Source: Lepisosteus oculatus
Taxonomy: Eukaryota > Chordata > Actinopteri > Semionotiformes > Lepisosteidae
NCBI RefSeq assembly: GCF_040954835.1
Contig: NC_090706.1
Location: 40,867,148 to 40,931,147, forward strand
DNA length: 64,000 nucleotides
Reading direction: 5' to 3'
Shown: one piece after another, positions 1-12,620 of the stretch
How the letters are laid out: each line of letters begins with the position of its first letter
Numbering within the stretch: position 1 is the stretch's first letter
Notes under the pieces: generated by a model
Told to the model about the DNA's origin: nothing
The model's database searches: none
Seen by the model: only the letters and a program-made list of their open reading frames with translations
Position numbers and translations under genes: made by a program

Positions 1-204
1 TGTTTCGGGGAAACAACAGGGAAGTGTGTTGTACTCCAGGTACTTTGAATTATCAGAAAAAAGTTGAAAATTGTTTCAGCACCCCAGAGCTGCCTCCAGA
101 CACTCAGGGTGCCTGGTGGGACCACACCCTGGGTTTCCCTCCAGTCCACCTCTGGTCACAATCAACCCAGCCAGCAGCTCTGGGGGAAGCAGGAGAGAAA
201 GCAA

Positions 205-325
205 GCAGCAGGAGAACATCCTTGTGAGCACACAGAGCATGCAGACTCCACACAGAAGGGTCACCAGTCTGTTGAATCCGGGACCCAAGAGCTGTGAGGC
301 AGCAGTGCTTGAACACCACACCATT
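205..325 (+). repeat. family A repeat, 3' part
   Basis: GAGAACATCC, GCAGACTCCACACAGAAGG and GAGGCAGCAGTGCTTGAACA match the 3' end of family A. The B-box-like TGAATCCGGGACCC suggests a tRNA-related tail. Confidence 0.6.
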
Positions 326-3300
326 GTATTAACCTACAAAAATAAAAAGGAAAAAGTCCAATTAAATTCCATGTTTTTAGTGGCAATTTTAAAGATGACA
401 TTTATACACAAGACAAAGTTACAAAGAACAGGTGTGAGATAATATAAATACACTTTCTTGTTTTCAGTAGAATTAAAGAATTACTGTCTGGTCTGTGAGG
501 CATTTAAAGTCTTGCCTGAATGGAAAAGTACTTGTTCCATCTAAAGTAAGAGGATACTACTCTAATGGTCTCAACTGTTGTTCAAGTAAAGAGGAACAAA
601 CCCCTTAAAATGTGTGGAATAACTCTCTTATTTTTACACTGTAGAGAGTCTAAGAAGAGATTTAAAACTCTTTATGAAAAGTACAGAAGCTCTGCTGTCA
701 GAAGTTCTCCTTTAAAGTTTTGCAAGTAAAGCTTCAGGCCCACGGAACGGACTGTATCGTATGACTCTAAAATCTGCAAAATTATTTTCCATACCTTTTT
801 CCACAGGGAGCTCTGGGCGAGTCTGGGGAAAGTGTATTGTGGACATTGGTATTTTAGGAACATTCAGAACCAAACCAGATTTAAAAAACGTTAGAATCCA
901 GGAAAGAACAGTGGACTGAAAGGCCGTCTCTCATACCGGGCCTCTCTTGTTTTTGTATCGTTAGCAAAAATAACTCTGGCCTTTTCCTTTTAAAAACATT
1001 TTTCTTTGGGTAGAATAAGATTTGTTTTTTTATACTAATCGTATGATTATTCTTTGCCGTTTCTTTTCACTCTTCTTTTTTTTAAAGATTTATCATAACC
1101 TTAATCCAACATCTAATGTCTGCTAACATTCTGTCTTTCTTGGGGTTTCTTGATTTGGGTAAATCACAACATAGGTTCCAATATTGGCTATCAGGAACAT
1201 TGTACCAAATCTTTAATATAATGTTATGAACTGTTGATTTTTTTCAGGGTTTTTCTTTTTGACACCATCTAAATAAGTCTTCGACTTTTTATTGACTGAT
1301 CCTTTGACCAAGTAACATTAAAATTGTGGAATTCCTATTAATTAAATTAAAATCAGTCGCTTGAGAAAGAGTTTGTGGGAAGACCTGAGAGTCACACAGT
1401 TCTATGCTGGCTAATCGATGTATTGTAAAGTCAGACCAGTGTACTCTTGACAGATCAGTCCTAAATCATTCCGGGAGACGTGTGTTCTGTTTAAAAAAAA
1501 CACGTCGTAAAAATGTGTGCGCTAACATCTTTTCCTGCAGAAGCAGAGGACCGATTTTGTTTCGGTCCCAGCTTTCCTCGGGCAGCGCCGTGTGCCCCTC
1601 ATGCTTGGTGCTACCCCAGCAGGTCCGCGCCGGCGCCGGCGCCCAGGGGACCAGGAGAGCTGCCGACCCGCCCAGCACCGCCCGGGGGGCGAGGGGGAAT
1701 TCTGCCGGCTCTCGGCCGCTGTCTGGACGGCTCTGCGAGGCCGGGCCCTGAGAAAAAGCAGACGCGGGCGCCGGGGCCTTTTTTCCTCCTTCCCTTTTCC
1801 TCGCAGATTTTTTATGGCAGCTCTGCTGACACATGACCTTTGTGATGCATTAGGCAGCGAGCGCATGATCACACAGGAGAACAGCAGCTACGTACCTGCG
1901 GATAGAGGGCTTGTGCTCTCCTGGGAAAACTCCCTGAGTGATAACAAACCAAACGTTTGAATTTATATCCCTTACATACCTCCATGCTCTAATCCAATCA
2001 AACTACATCTCTTAGCTCTCTGTGGGACTCATAGAAACCACAGGCTGTGTGGAGATATGAAGTATCCAGCCTGCCCCCGGAGTGGGGCTGTGGAGTTCCT
2101 GAAGCTGTTCCCATCGTCTCCACTTTTCCCACTGAGCTCACTGAGCGTTTGTGCAAGCTCTCCCATCTCACCCCAGCGGAGGATGGAACTGATTAAGGGG
2201 TAGGTGTTATTACTGCCTTGTCCTCACTGTAGTCTGAGTTCAAGGCATGGAAGTGTGTCCTGTATTTTGGAAGGGATCTGATGACATCTGTGGAAGGGAA
2301 AAATTGATTTATTAGTAGTAGTAGTATATTATTAATGCTTTGTAGCATCTGAGTATGCTTTCAATTTTCTAAACACAACAAACAGGTGAGCTTGATTAAG
2401 AGCAAACTTTCCAAAAAAAGAGGAGGGTTTGAGCCTTTTCATAATGTCCAAAAAGAAATGAAGTCATCTATAACTGATCACTGATATAAATGGTCTGGAA
2501 TTTTAACCAGGATTTATTCGAGGTTTAAATAAATGGAGAAAATACTATACTGGAGCAAAAAAAAGGTTCGAAAGTGCAGTATGTCAGTACAATGAGTGTC
2601 TACTTTGGGTCTTGCATACAGATTATAAACTGCGGCCGAAGTCTTTTCCTCCACAAGGTGGTGTACTGGCCTGGATGAGAAAATCATCTGTGCTGTCTGA
2701 TACAGTACTTGTATTTCTGATCAAAGAAACCATTGCTTATTTGTGACCATTTTCAAAAAGCCAGTTGGTTCTTTACCATTTGTGTTCACATTCATGGAGT
2801 ACAATGAAAGCACAGGCCTAATTTTAATGGGATGCCAGCATTAAGCTGAGACTGTAATTGGTGCATGATTTGTAAGTACAGAAGCAATTAAAGCTCACTG
2901 CAGCAAAAGGACCGATGTTCAAGGCAGGCAATGTAGCAGGAAAAGGTCTGGCTCTGTCTTCCTGGAGAGCAGGCATTTAAACAAGACCCTCCACACTCTT
3001 TCTACAGTAACAAGTAAAGGGCCGTTCTATGCTGAAAAGCAGAAATTAGAAACACAATGTTTTGGCTGTTGGGTTCAGCCTTCTGAAGGAGGCTCACGCC
3101 TGAAGGAGGCACAGTAGTCAAGAGGCTGAGTTTCTCATTTCCAGTTTTCAGAGTGGAATGAGCCCATACCTGTTCCTCTGCAAACAACACACACTGCAAG
3201 TGTGATATCCATTATCTCAGCATCACTGCGTCTGGTTATGCTCGGTATTCTTCTCACAAGTGACATAACATGCACGCCTTACATAGAAAAGCCCCACTAC

Positions 3301-3419
3301 AGAATTCTTACGGCTTCAAGTAATTGCCTCTTAAAAGTCATATATAATGTTTCGTTTATTTGGAGAGAAGACTGTAAGTTCTCTCAAAATCTTCCATCCT
3401 TCAATAACATAAATAAGGG
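326..3419. other. unique intergenic DNA
   Basis: Apart from the GC-rich island at 1540-1800, this is AT-rich sequence with many stops in all frames. I see no exon, RNA gene or recognisable repeat. Confidence 0.6.
1540..1800. promoter_or_regulatory. orphan CpG-rich island
   Basis: About 260 bp of GC-rich DNA (GGTCCGCGCCGGCGCCGGCG and similar) stand in AT-rich surroundings, with overlapping long frames on both strands that result from the high GC. No recognised exon begins here. It may be the promoter of a non-coding transcript or a distant gene. Confidence 0.4.
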
Positions 3420-3740
3420 TTTTTAAAACTTTAAACATGCCTCTTCAAATCTATGGTCTGTCATTTTGCAATCTGTAAACCAAAGGGAACTGCAGTTCAT
3501 TCACTAAGAAGGACATGCAGGCATTGTTAAGCGGCGCGCTTGGCCTAGCGGGACCGGGCCGGAGTCCTGTTTTACGGCTTGCTTATACATTCCTGCGGGA
3601 AGATAGTTTACATACCAAGGCAGCGATCTCCAGTAAATCAGCCGGCAGGTTGAGACAGCTGGGAAAAGGTGGAAATCCTGTCATCGGCCTGCTTGGTGCT
3701 GAATTAATGAACGACAAATGGAGATAATAACATTGCGGCC
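3420..3740. promoter_or_regulatory. candidate conserved non-coding element
   Basis: Repeat-free block with a CAGCTG E-box (3656-3661), a homeodomain-type GAATTAATGAACG and AATGGAGATAATAA (GATA) within about 80 bp, after a CpG-bearing stretch CGGCGCGCTTGGCCTAGCGG. No plausible exon. A regulatory role is inferred. Confidence 0.3.
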
Positions 3741-6700
3741 TGACCCAGACCGCAACATTACACCACGTTTAGGGAAATTTAATTTTAAGTTCTAGTCATC
3801 ACCGTCTCCACATTCAGGTCCCGTGGCTCTCATTCTGCACACGAGCACCGAGACTCCGGCCTTTCCGTTCCGGGATTTGTCGTTTGAAAAGGGGGAGATC
3901 CGGTATGTTCCGAACGTTTCTTGTCTCTGGGGACTACGACAAGAGCTTTGACCCGCACAGTTACCCCCACACTTATGGTTTCCGCAGCAGAACAAAACAC
4001 TTCAGTTCATTAAAAGGTCTGATGTCTGTTAGTAAACGCCATTTGCTCTCGCTGTTTTCAAGCAACCAAATAACGTGCACGCTTGGAAGTCTCCTGCTAG
4101 ATTGCAGACATTTATGTCTATTAAAGTAAAATAAAAATAGCCTGCATCTTGATAAAGTGACCGCAATGCACCCTGGAAATAACTTCGTAATTCAGTACCA
4201 CCTTCCGCAAGAGACCTGCAGAAGTGCATGACATTGATTCAGCTGTCATCCTTTTCAATCGACAAATCCCGAATTCCCTCCGCCAGTGTGCTGTAAAAAA
4301 GCAGACTACGCTTTCAGAAACAATAAATGCATTATTGCAGTTTAAAGCGTTTTTTTCCCCCTCCTAAACTACTGTTTCCCGTTTCTTCACATGTGGTAGA
4401 AAAATATGCTTAAAACTATACGAGTGAAAAGGATGTTACCTCATTAAAGAAAAAGCCATAAATCTGTCTCTCAGTTCACGCGCACCTCTCCACATCTGGT
4501 GCCTTTTTAACCCGCTATTGTTCCACAGCGACCCGCTCCAGCATCGCTTTATATTTTAGTTTACCGATGTTAAACATCGTTTAACGTCACTTCTTACTCG
4601 CGATTTCATGTCATGATTCATGAATTGGTCTTTTCTCTCTCTCTCTCCTGTCGCTGCTCTTGTCGGGTCTTTCACATGTGCCAGGAACGAGCTGCAAAAT
4701 ACAAATCCATCTTTGTTTGTGGACCGCCGAGGCATGACGTGACCCAAAATAACGATAAGATCCGAAAATAAAATGGGGGAGTTCGGACTCTGCAGGCAAG
4801 GTGACAAGTTGCTTGATTATCTAATATTGATCTCATTGAGTCTATTACTGCTTTTTTACTTTCCGATTGTTGGATTAGCTGTAGTATAAAAGAATTAAAG
4901 GAGGTGAAAAGTTCCGCAACATGCAAGGCAAGAGGTAGTTTGTAACTCCTATCCACTTTTCATCCCTGGATTGAACGATAGAATCGAATTGAAAGCCAGC
5001 TAGTATCTAAATAATTTTGAATATGCAATATGACTATTTTTCTCTGAAAATATTTCCCTTTATTTTAGAGGGAAGCATATTATCCTCATTTAAAGCGGTA
5101 AGGTAAAACGAATAAATAAAGTCCCATGAAGCCCCAGCGCTAAACGGACATAATTCTGTCCGTTTTCTTTTTATTTGTCTCCACTTAAAGCTAGTTGGCT
5201 AGTAGAATTAACGCCTTAAAACATTAATGTAAAAAAAACATTCACTTAATACTGAATTAATCGACTAAAAGATGGATCGATTTACAAAGGGAATCGCAGT
5301 GGCTGCTGTGTCCGCCTCCTCTCTTGTTCAATACCTTTCTGGTAACCAGACGTCATTAATTCAAGGGGTTTCTCAGGTCACCTCTTTGTGTGAAGACCCA
5401 GTTTTTATAATCCACAGAAGTCCATTTTACCCTTAACGTATCACAATGGATCAAAATAGTACCGTTAATTAATGCTTTTAATTGTATTACAGTACACCAG
5501 TCAGTCTGAAATTTCGATCAACGAATACAAACACCGCCACGCTGGGGTACTATAAATCCTAATTAAAACGATCAGGGGTGATTGTATTTTCTCAGACTCC
5601 GCAGTCGTTTAATTTTTATATTTTCTATTTCTTTGGGAAAACAGAAATACAATTCGCAAATATCAGGAAAGAAAACAAAAAAAAAACATGAAACATGCTT
5701 TTCGGGAAATACGAAATCTTTGTATTCTGGAAGTTAGCTACTATTTTTTTAATCCCTTTTTAAGCCCTGGCGTAGCACATATCTAAACGCTGTCTGTAAA
5801 CCAGTGTACGAATCCTTCCCTATGTGTAGACAGAAGCACTAAGGCCGTTATATAACAGGTCTTAACATGCGCTTTTAATTATGTTTCCAAATTACTCTGA
5901 GGACCGAACGGAACCTTAGAAGCAAAATATATAATTGTCCCCGAAGCATTCCACTAATCATCTGGGGTTTCGTTTTGGAAACACTCTTATAAATGTGTCT
6001 TACTTATACCACCTTAATATTACTCGAGTGCGCCATACAATAGTGTTTTGTTTTGTTTTTGTTTTGTTAAATGAGATTTTTCGTTCGCTAAACTCGCTCG
6101 TATGGTTTATTCGTTAGCTAGGCAAGTTAGCCTGCGCAAACGTGTGTTCCCCGGATGTACTGAAATATACTGTACAGTTGAACATTGTTTTAGAATTGTG
6201 TTAAATAAGTTTCTTGCAAATGTGTTTTTAAATAAATATTCCCGTAAGCGAGTGTTATTTTTCCAGCATTTCCTTTCCTTCCTCTGCCTGTCCTGTGTTC
6301 AGTCTTTTCTGTAACGCCGGAGACGCCGACCTTAAGCAGTGTGATGTTATTAAAAAAACTCCATAACATCAGACTGTAATCTGTTTCAATCAGATGATTT
6401 GACTTTATATGCACAACAGAAGAAACCTGAAGAAGCCATGGGCTAATAATATACGGCGCACTGTTACTGCATTGTTTCATCGTATTTTAGTGACCACTCT
6501 CTTCCAATTAAAACCAAATTAAAAACATTAAATGTAAAACTAAGAACGGTCAGAAACACCAGAAGGCCGTTCAGCCCAGCCAGAGAGCAGAAAAGACAAC
6601 AGTTTCGACTTCCTCCGGGGTGACACTGAAGCTTGTAGATCTAACCGCAAAACCAAATCCCCTTTTTTGCAACATCAAAAAAAAAATATGAAACGGGAGA

Positions 6701-9700
6701 AAAAAGTTTTAATTTTTCTTTTCCTTTCAGCATATTGAGAGAAGCTCATGCTGTGGTGCAAAGTTTTCCGAAACGTTTCCTTGCTCTGAGCGGCATCTTC
6801 TGCACCTTTCGTGAACAGGACCAGTTACTCGAATGAAATCTACACCAAACTGTTCTCTGGATTAAACGGGTTTTTTATTTTATTTATTTTGTCGTTCTTC
6901 GGTGAGAATAACAGCTGGTCAGTGTTTAATTTGAGGAACAGCATGACTTTCGACTCCAATAAAGGAGATGCTAGCCTGTGAGGTTACTGGCTAACACCGC
7001 ATTAGAAAATTGTTTGTTCTCATCCTGTTACTTCGACATCAAAGTGATCTCTGTCTGGTTTATGCCAAGATAAATTAGAAAGGCGAAAGGCAGACAGGAG
7101 CCACAGAAAGGAAGCTTTCCTTTAATGTTATCAAAATCTGATCTTCGCCCGTACAGTAATGACATTGCCTTTCCATTCTTGCCAGTCTTCTTTGTGGAAT
7201 ATTTTGTAATAATATTATAATAACCTTTCAAAAGAGGCGCACATGACTCATAGGACCTTTTTCTGAAGTCCGCGGCTTAAAGCAGCTTTAATATTCATTT
7301 TTATCACGGTCCTGCGCCGGTCGAGTCTCGCTGTAATACTGTTATACAGGTAACAAGCTGCACGACAGAATCGTAAGCAATGTTCACTTGTTTTTTTTTA
7401 GCTTTCTTTTCTCTGTTAGTCTGTGTAGACTTTCAGATATGACAATCGATCCTTCTGTGGCGCCCCGGAAAAGCTCGGGTGACCTGGAGAATAAGTTGGT
7501 TTATAGTTTGCCAGGCCAATTAGTTTGGCTCAAAGGACGAAGTGCTTTGTGTTTTGCGTGGATCTGTCCTCCGCCCTGCTCTGCCCTGTGCAGTGATGTT
7601 AGCTCTGCTCCGTCTTCCTCTGCGGTCCCTCTCCACCGCCGTCTCTGCAGCTCCTCAAGAGTCTCTGTCAGTGCACCGGCGTTAGTTTTTTTTTTTTAAT
7701 AATTAAAGGTCAAGATCACAAAACAGCTTTTGATGAAGCAGCTGTGAGGGAGAGTTCTAGGTAACTTTCTTACTATTAGCAACAAATGCAGAAGAGGAAT
7801 TCTAGATTTTTGCTATGCCCCCTCTATCCTTGAAACCTTGCTAAACAAACTAGGATTTTAGAGAAACGTTTCAGGGAATCATTAGCTTTCATCTTTTTTG
7901 ACAGTTCGGCCGATTTCTTTAATGAAAATACAGTGGGGTTCGGCTTTGATGTTTCAGATGAGGGTCTTTGTGTTTTTATTTGGATTATGGCTTATCTGTC
8001 TGATACCCTGGTGCTGTCTGCTGCAGTGCGGGGCTCCGGCCCTGGTGCTGGAGCTGGCCGAGAGGCAGGGACCCCAGTGCTGCCACACACCCCTGATAAG
8101 GATGATGGATGAGCAGAACTCTGGCTCCACTGCGGCCCAGAAGCTTCCTGGGCGCTAGAGATAGCCCTGCTGTCACAGGAACCCCCCTGATGTCTCCCCC
8201 TTCCCTCTCTGCTTCGGCAGAGCCTCAAAACAAACTCCCTTTCTCAGGAAAATAAATAGAAGGGGACCGGCGATGAACGGCGAGCCCTCTGCCAGCCGCT
8301 TCGTCCACTGGTGGCAGGAGAAGACGCTCCATATTGCTTGTCATGGGCTGTCTTCGCCCCCGGGACAGTGATTTAAGAACCACTGCAATCTACGTGTTCA
8401 ATTCCGTAACCGCCTCGATATCTTAATTGGGGTTAATATAACAAACCCAGGTCCAAGTGCTTCTCCAAGGTATCTGTGAGTGAGCTGTCGGTCCGCTGGA
8501 CGTCTCCAGAGCCCGGTTACACTGAGGTCCCTCTCCACCCTCTCTGTAGCTGCTCTGGCCAGCTGCTGCCCAGCGGACCCCCGGACCCCCGGACCCCCTG
8601 TGTCTGTGCGCTCCAGCAGATGTTCCCATGAGTGGAGCTGGGAAGAGTGGGTTTGCATGGGAACCAGTGTGAAGGCGTGCCTCTGAGACCGGAGGCTTGG
8701 TCTCAGGACAGCCGGCAGGAGAGGGGGCACTCTTCCTCTCCAAGCGGTGAGAAGCTGTGTTTCAGGGGACTCGGGTTCCAGGAAGGACCCGGGAGCTTCC
8801 TCCATCACTGATGCCCCAGCCTCGAGCCGCAAGGGGGTGCAGCAGGCGCTTGTGGAGAGGCGGGAGGGAATGAGCCTGCTCACTCACAGTGTGACGAGGA
8901 CTCGCGGTCCGACAGCGGAGGACTTCGTGACGTGTGCTGGCCACTGTGATTGTAATACATTCCTGGACCTTTAACTTGAAGAAACAAGGCAGCAGGACTG
9001 CAGCCGAGCAGAGACGGGTCCAGCTGTCCCGCTGATGGGCCAGATGGCCTGTTTTCGTCCGTGGGGGCTTGTGTGCTCCTCTGGCTTTTATTGTGGCAGA
9101 GTGAACTTCAACGTCCCTTTTTAGGGCCAGCTCTGCTCTCGAGCTGTGATCTATAATCATCCCTGAAGTGGAAGAACAGCTGTGATGAGTGATAGCAGAA
9201 GAATCTAAAAGCGGGATTTCCTGGTTTTTCTGGAGTGCGCTCCTCCTGCTGCTACCTGACATTAGCCCACCTCTCACTGGTCACACCTGAGCTCTGAATC
9301 GCAATTCTCTCCCACAGCTTTAGGTATTTAGCCTAGGCAGAAGCTATTTCGAAGTGCTCATTGCACCTCATATAAATATTACCGTGGACCACGGTGAGCC
9401 TGTTAGAAAATGCATGAAGTTTTCAGATTGGGAAGTGAATAATGATCTAACTCCAGCTTGTCTTTCTGCTTCACACACAGACCAGGTCTTGCGAGACAGT
9501 TTCCGTTACTGGGAAATGCTACACTGACGTGTTGTTGAAGCCGATACCCTGGCTTTCTCAATAAAAAGCAGGATGAGATCCTCAGGTTAGCTTCCAAACT
9601 GGGAAGGCCAGATGGTCCCCTACCTTACTGAGACTGTTTATGCATTCTTATGCAAAATATTTAAGTAAAACAAAAATCAGGTATCAGAGAAAAAATGTTT

Positions 9701-11329
9701 ACTGTAGGGAATTTTAATAAATTCTATTTTGAGTTTAGCGTTCTTGAAGGGTTAAACATTTCAGAAAAGAATATTGGTTTGTCAAGATCTGTAAACTGGT
9801 TCTATGCAGTAAACTCCGAGATTAACCTAATAACATGTTTAAACATTCAGTCTTGAACTCTTAAACGTACAGATGCTTTAGTGTGCGCATTTCAGGAGTA
9901 CAGAATTGTCCTGACATTCTGTACACCGCAGACATGCGACACTGAATTCCAGACACTGGTCTTTTCCGCTCGACAGAGCCACACTGTGAAACCTAACGGA
10001 GGTGTGACCAGGCAAAGCTAAACTGTGCCTCTTCCCTAATCCTGACGTTCAGCCCTCCTGCTCAGAGGTCCGCTTTCGGTGGGACATCGCATTGTCGCCT
10101 GGGCCCGTCCCTTCGGCAGACCCCACGTAGACGGCTGACATTATGAAACACTTCATTCTTTAAATAAAGGGATTCTATGCAGAAACAACGAAGAATCAAA
10201 ACCTATTCCCCCTCTCAGGGAAGCTATTTTTTTTCTTTATATGATATTTCTATTTTTTCCTTTCCTCATTAAATTTAACACTGCAGCAATTCCTAATTTT
10301 CAATGCACCGATGCGCATTCCGGTTCATTCCCAGTTAGAGCGGGCTTTCGGCGCCGTGCCGTGCCGCACAGACCCCTGTCAGTTTTGCCCTGGCGTGCCC
10401 CACCATAGAGGGAAGGGTGTGTTCTGGGGTGTCAGGAATCTCCCGGGCGAGGCGGCAGCTGATATCTCGTAGGGTCGCAGAGACGCGCGTCGCGGCGCTG
10501 ACGTGTGAGCCGCGATCCCTGTTATCGTCAGATACATCAAGTATGTGTGGAGACCGGGCCCGAGAGGCGGGATGAAAAGCAGATGTGTCTTCGCGTGAAG
10601 GAGAGGGGAAAAAAAAAACCCTTTGAGGCAGCGTTCAGAAAATATTTACCACCAGAAGTAAAGGGATCGTTCCCCCCCCCCCGATCGTTTTTTTTTAGAA
10701 ATTAGGGTACAACAAGATAAAGTTGCAAATCGTTGCAGCGTGTTAAAGAGGCCCGTCTTGGGGTGGAAGTGCCTTGGTTTTGTTTTTCCGGCCAGTGTAA
10801 AGGTGTGCAGGGACTGGGATGGACAGCGCCTGAGGGAGGACACGTCCACCGATCTCCTCTGGCAGACCTGTGTTCAGTTGGAGGCCCCGTCTCTGAGGCA
10901 GAGCCAGCAGGTCTGATTAGAAATCGCGCACCTCTTCACTGAGCCGTGGAATTTACATTCCTTCACCCGCAACATCGAGTGGAAAAACACAATTATTTGA
11001 TCGTAGCAGTTAGTAAAGAGGCTTCGAAGCTACTCCCCCAGGGTCTGATGCAGTCTCTTTGCACAGAACATAGGGGGCTGATTTTAATGTTAAATGTTTA
11101 CAGTAACTTCACCAAATAAGAAAGAAATATTATAAACTAGAGGAGGCATCTCCAGCCTGCTCAGCCAATCTAGCCAGTAAGGACCCTGCTGACACCGAGG
11201 AGATGTGAAGGAACAAGCAGAGGTTGACCTGCTGACGGGATGAGGCTCCCAGGCTGTTGAATTGTTGGGAGTTTTCAAGGTGAAATAACCCCTTCCTCTT
11301 TTCCACACGGAGCCCAGACCTGCGGTAAA
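3741..11329. other. gene-free intergenic DNA
   Basis: Mostly AT-rich unique DNA (3.7-7.9 kb), a GC-richer stretch at 8.0-9.3 kb with overlapping open frames on both strands but no family resemblance, and a CpG-rich patch near 10.32-10.52 kb. Short homopolymers at 10606 and 10673. A tiny tandem of GGACCCCC units lies at 8576-8599. No convincing gene seen. Confidence 0.55.
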
Positions 11330-11505
11330 CTGAAACAGGGAGCTGCATCGGCATGGACAGGCCGCAAAGGAACAAGTACAGGTTTATTCCTGCTGAAAAG
11401 AGAAGAAAGGAAACACAAGAAGGCTCCGCAGCCGAAACGTTGTGTTTGTTTTCTTCTCCTTCCAGCAGGAATAAACCTTTACTTGTTCCTGTTGCAAACC
11501 GGCTG
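11330..11505. repeat. fold-back (hairpin) dispersed repeat, family C
   Basis: GGAACAAGTACAGGTTTATT (from 11369) and the imperfect reverse complement AATAAACCTTTACTTGTTCC (to about 11490) close a hairpin with arms of roughly 45-50 bp and a loop containing GCAGCCGAAACGTTGTGTTT. A second copy lacking the left arm is at about 24178-24290 with CGACACGTTGCGTTTTCTTC and GGCATAAACCTATCCCTTG. Confidence 0.75.
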
Positions 11506-12259
11506 AACCACGCGTATCTATCCACCGCTGAAGTCATTATCCTCGCTCCTGGGCTCAGGTCCTTCAGGAGAAAAAGCTCTTTGAACACATCATAAATCAT
11601 TTCTGTGACTGGCAGTTCTGTTTTGCTATGAAGTTGGTTTTTTTAAAGCTGAGATGTAGGGACAGATTTTATTAGTCACGGGGGTCTCTTTCAAACCACT
11701 ATGGTGATTCCCAGTGTAGACCAGCAGGGCATCAGGAATGGCGGTTAAAAAAGGAGAAAAACAAGGCAGACGAATCTGGTCAAATGTTTTCATTTTCTAT
11801 ACAGAGTGGCATCAAAAACACAGCAAATGAGTGCTGGTACCAATAGCATGTGTTGCTTTATAAAGATTCTCAATATATATTAAAATGATATAGATTGCCT
11901 ATGACATTTAGTCTAGTATGTGCCTGACACCACACCGAACACAAAGTGGAGCACGTACAAACATCCTTGTCTAGTCACTAGACTGGGTGCATCAGGGTAG
12001 GGCCTGATGCTGACGCTGCTGTCTGTCCCCTTGGTGCGGTAATGCTGTGGGAAAAACAGGCAGTTGTTCTGGATTTGGGATGGGGGATGTGCACATTTCA
12101 ACAGCGGTCTGCAACAAGCATGCAGCTCCAGACTGGAGGCTTTCTCCTTTCTGAGACTGAAGTCAGGCAAGCCCTCTTCCTTTTTTAGATTGTCCTTGTT
12201 CAAGCCGTCCGCTCCCTGCTCTGTCTTGTTTTTATTTATCCCTGAAATCACGGGTGAGC
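11506..12259. other. intergenic DNA, nothing recognised
   Basis: Mixed-composition sequence with no exon, repeat or RNA gene that I can support. Confidence 0.5.
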
Positions 12260-12620
12260 TGTCCCTGTGATTTATGCAGATGTTTCATGCAAAGTGCTGG
12301 AATGCAGGCTCTGCCCCCTCAAAGGCTATTAGGGATTCATACTCCTCCAGGAGACAATGGAGATAAGAGAAAATTGAAAAAGAAAAAAAGTTTCTGAATC
12401 CCACAGTTGTTTATTCTTTATCATCTTCTTACTTGATGAGAGCTATTAAGTTATTTGAGCTCAAGAACCTTGTAAACAATAGCTAGGCTGGAATCATTAG
12501 AGCAAGCATCAGCTTAATTTCCACTACAGCCTTTGTCATAGCAAAGATTCAACAGAGCTGTAAAACAAACTGCTGTAGCTCCTGGATTAGTTCACACGCT
12601 GCCTCCAAGAGCACTTTCTT
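12260..12620. promoter_or_regulatory. candidate conserved non-coding element
   Basis: Complex, repeat-free, AT-rich sequence with no open frame. It has AATGGAGATAAGAG at 12356-12369 and TTTATCATC at 12418-12426 (two GATA-type sites in opposite orientation), GCTATTAGGGATTCAT, TTATTTGAGCTCAAGAAC (partly palindromic) and CAAGCATCAGCTTAATTTCC. This texture is typical of developmental enhancers in gene deserts. Identification is by appearance only. Confidence 0.35.

Noticed and set aside
8398-9277. Overlapping minus-strand frames of 161 and 171 codons
   Set aside because: They overlap in different frames in GC-richer DNA, show no domain or family resemblance and have no plausible splice context.
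11130-11600. 156-codon minus-strand frame
   Set aside because: It runs through the fold-back repeat and is repeat-derived.
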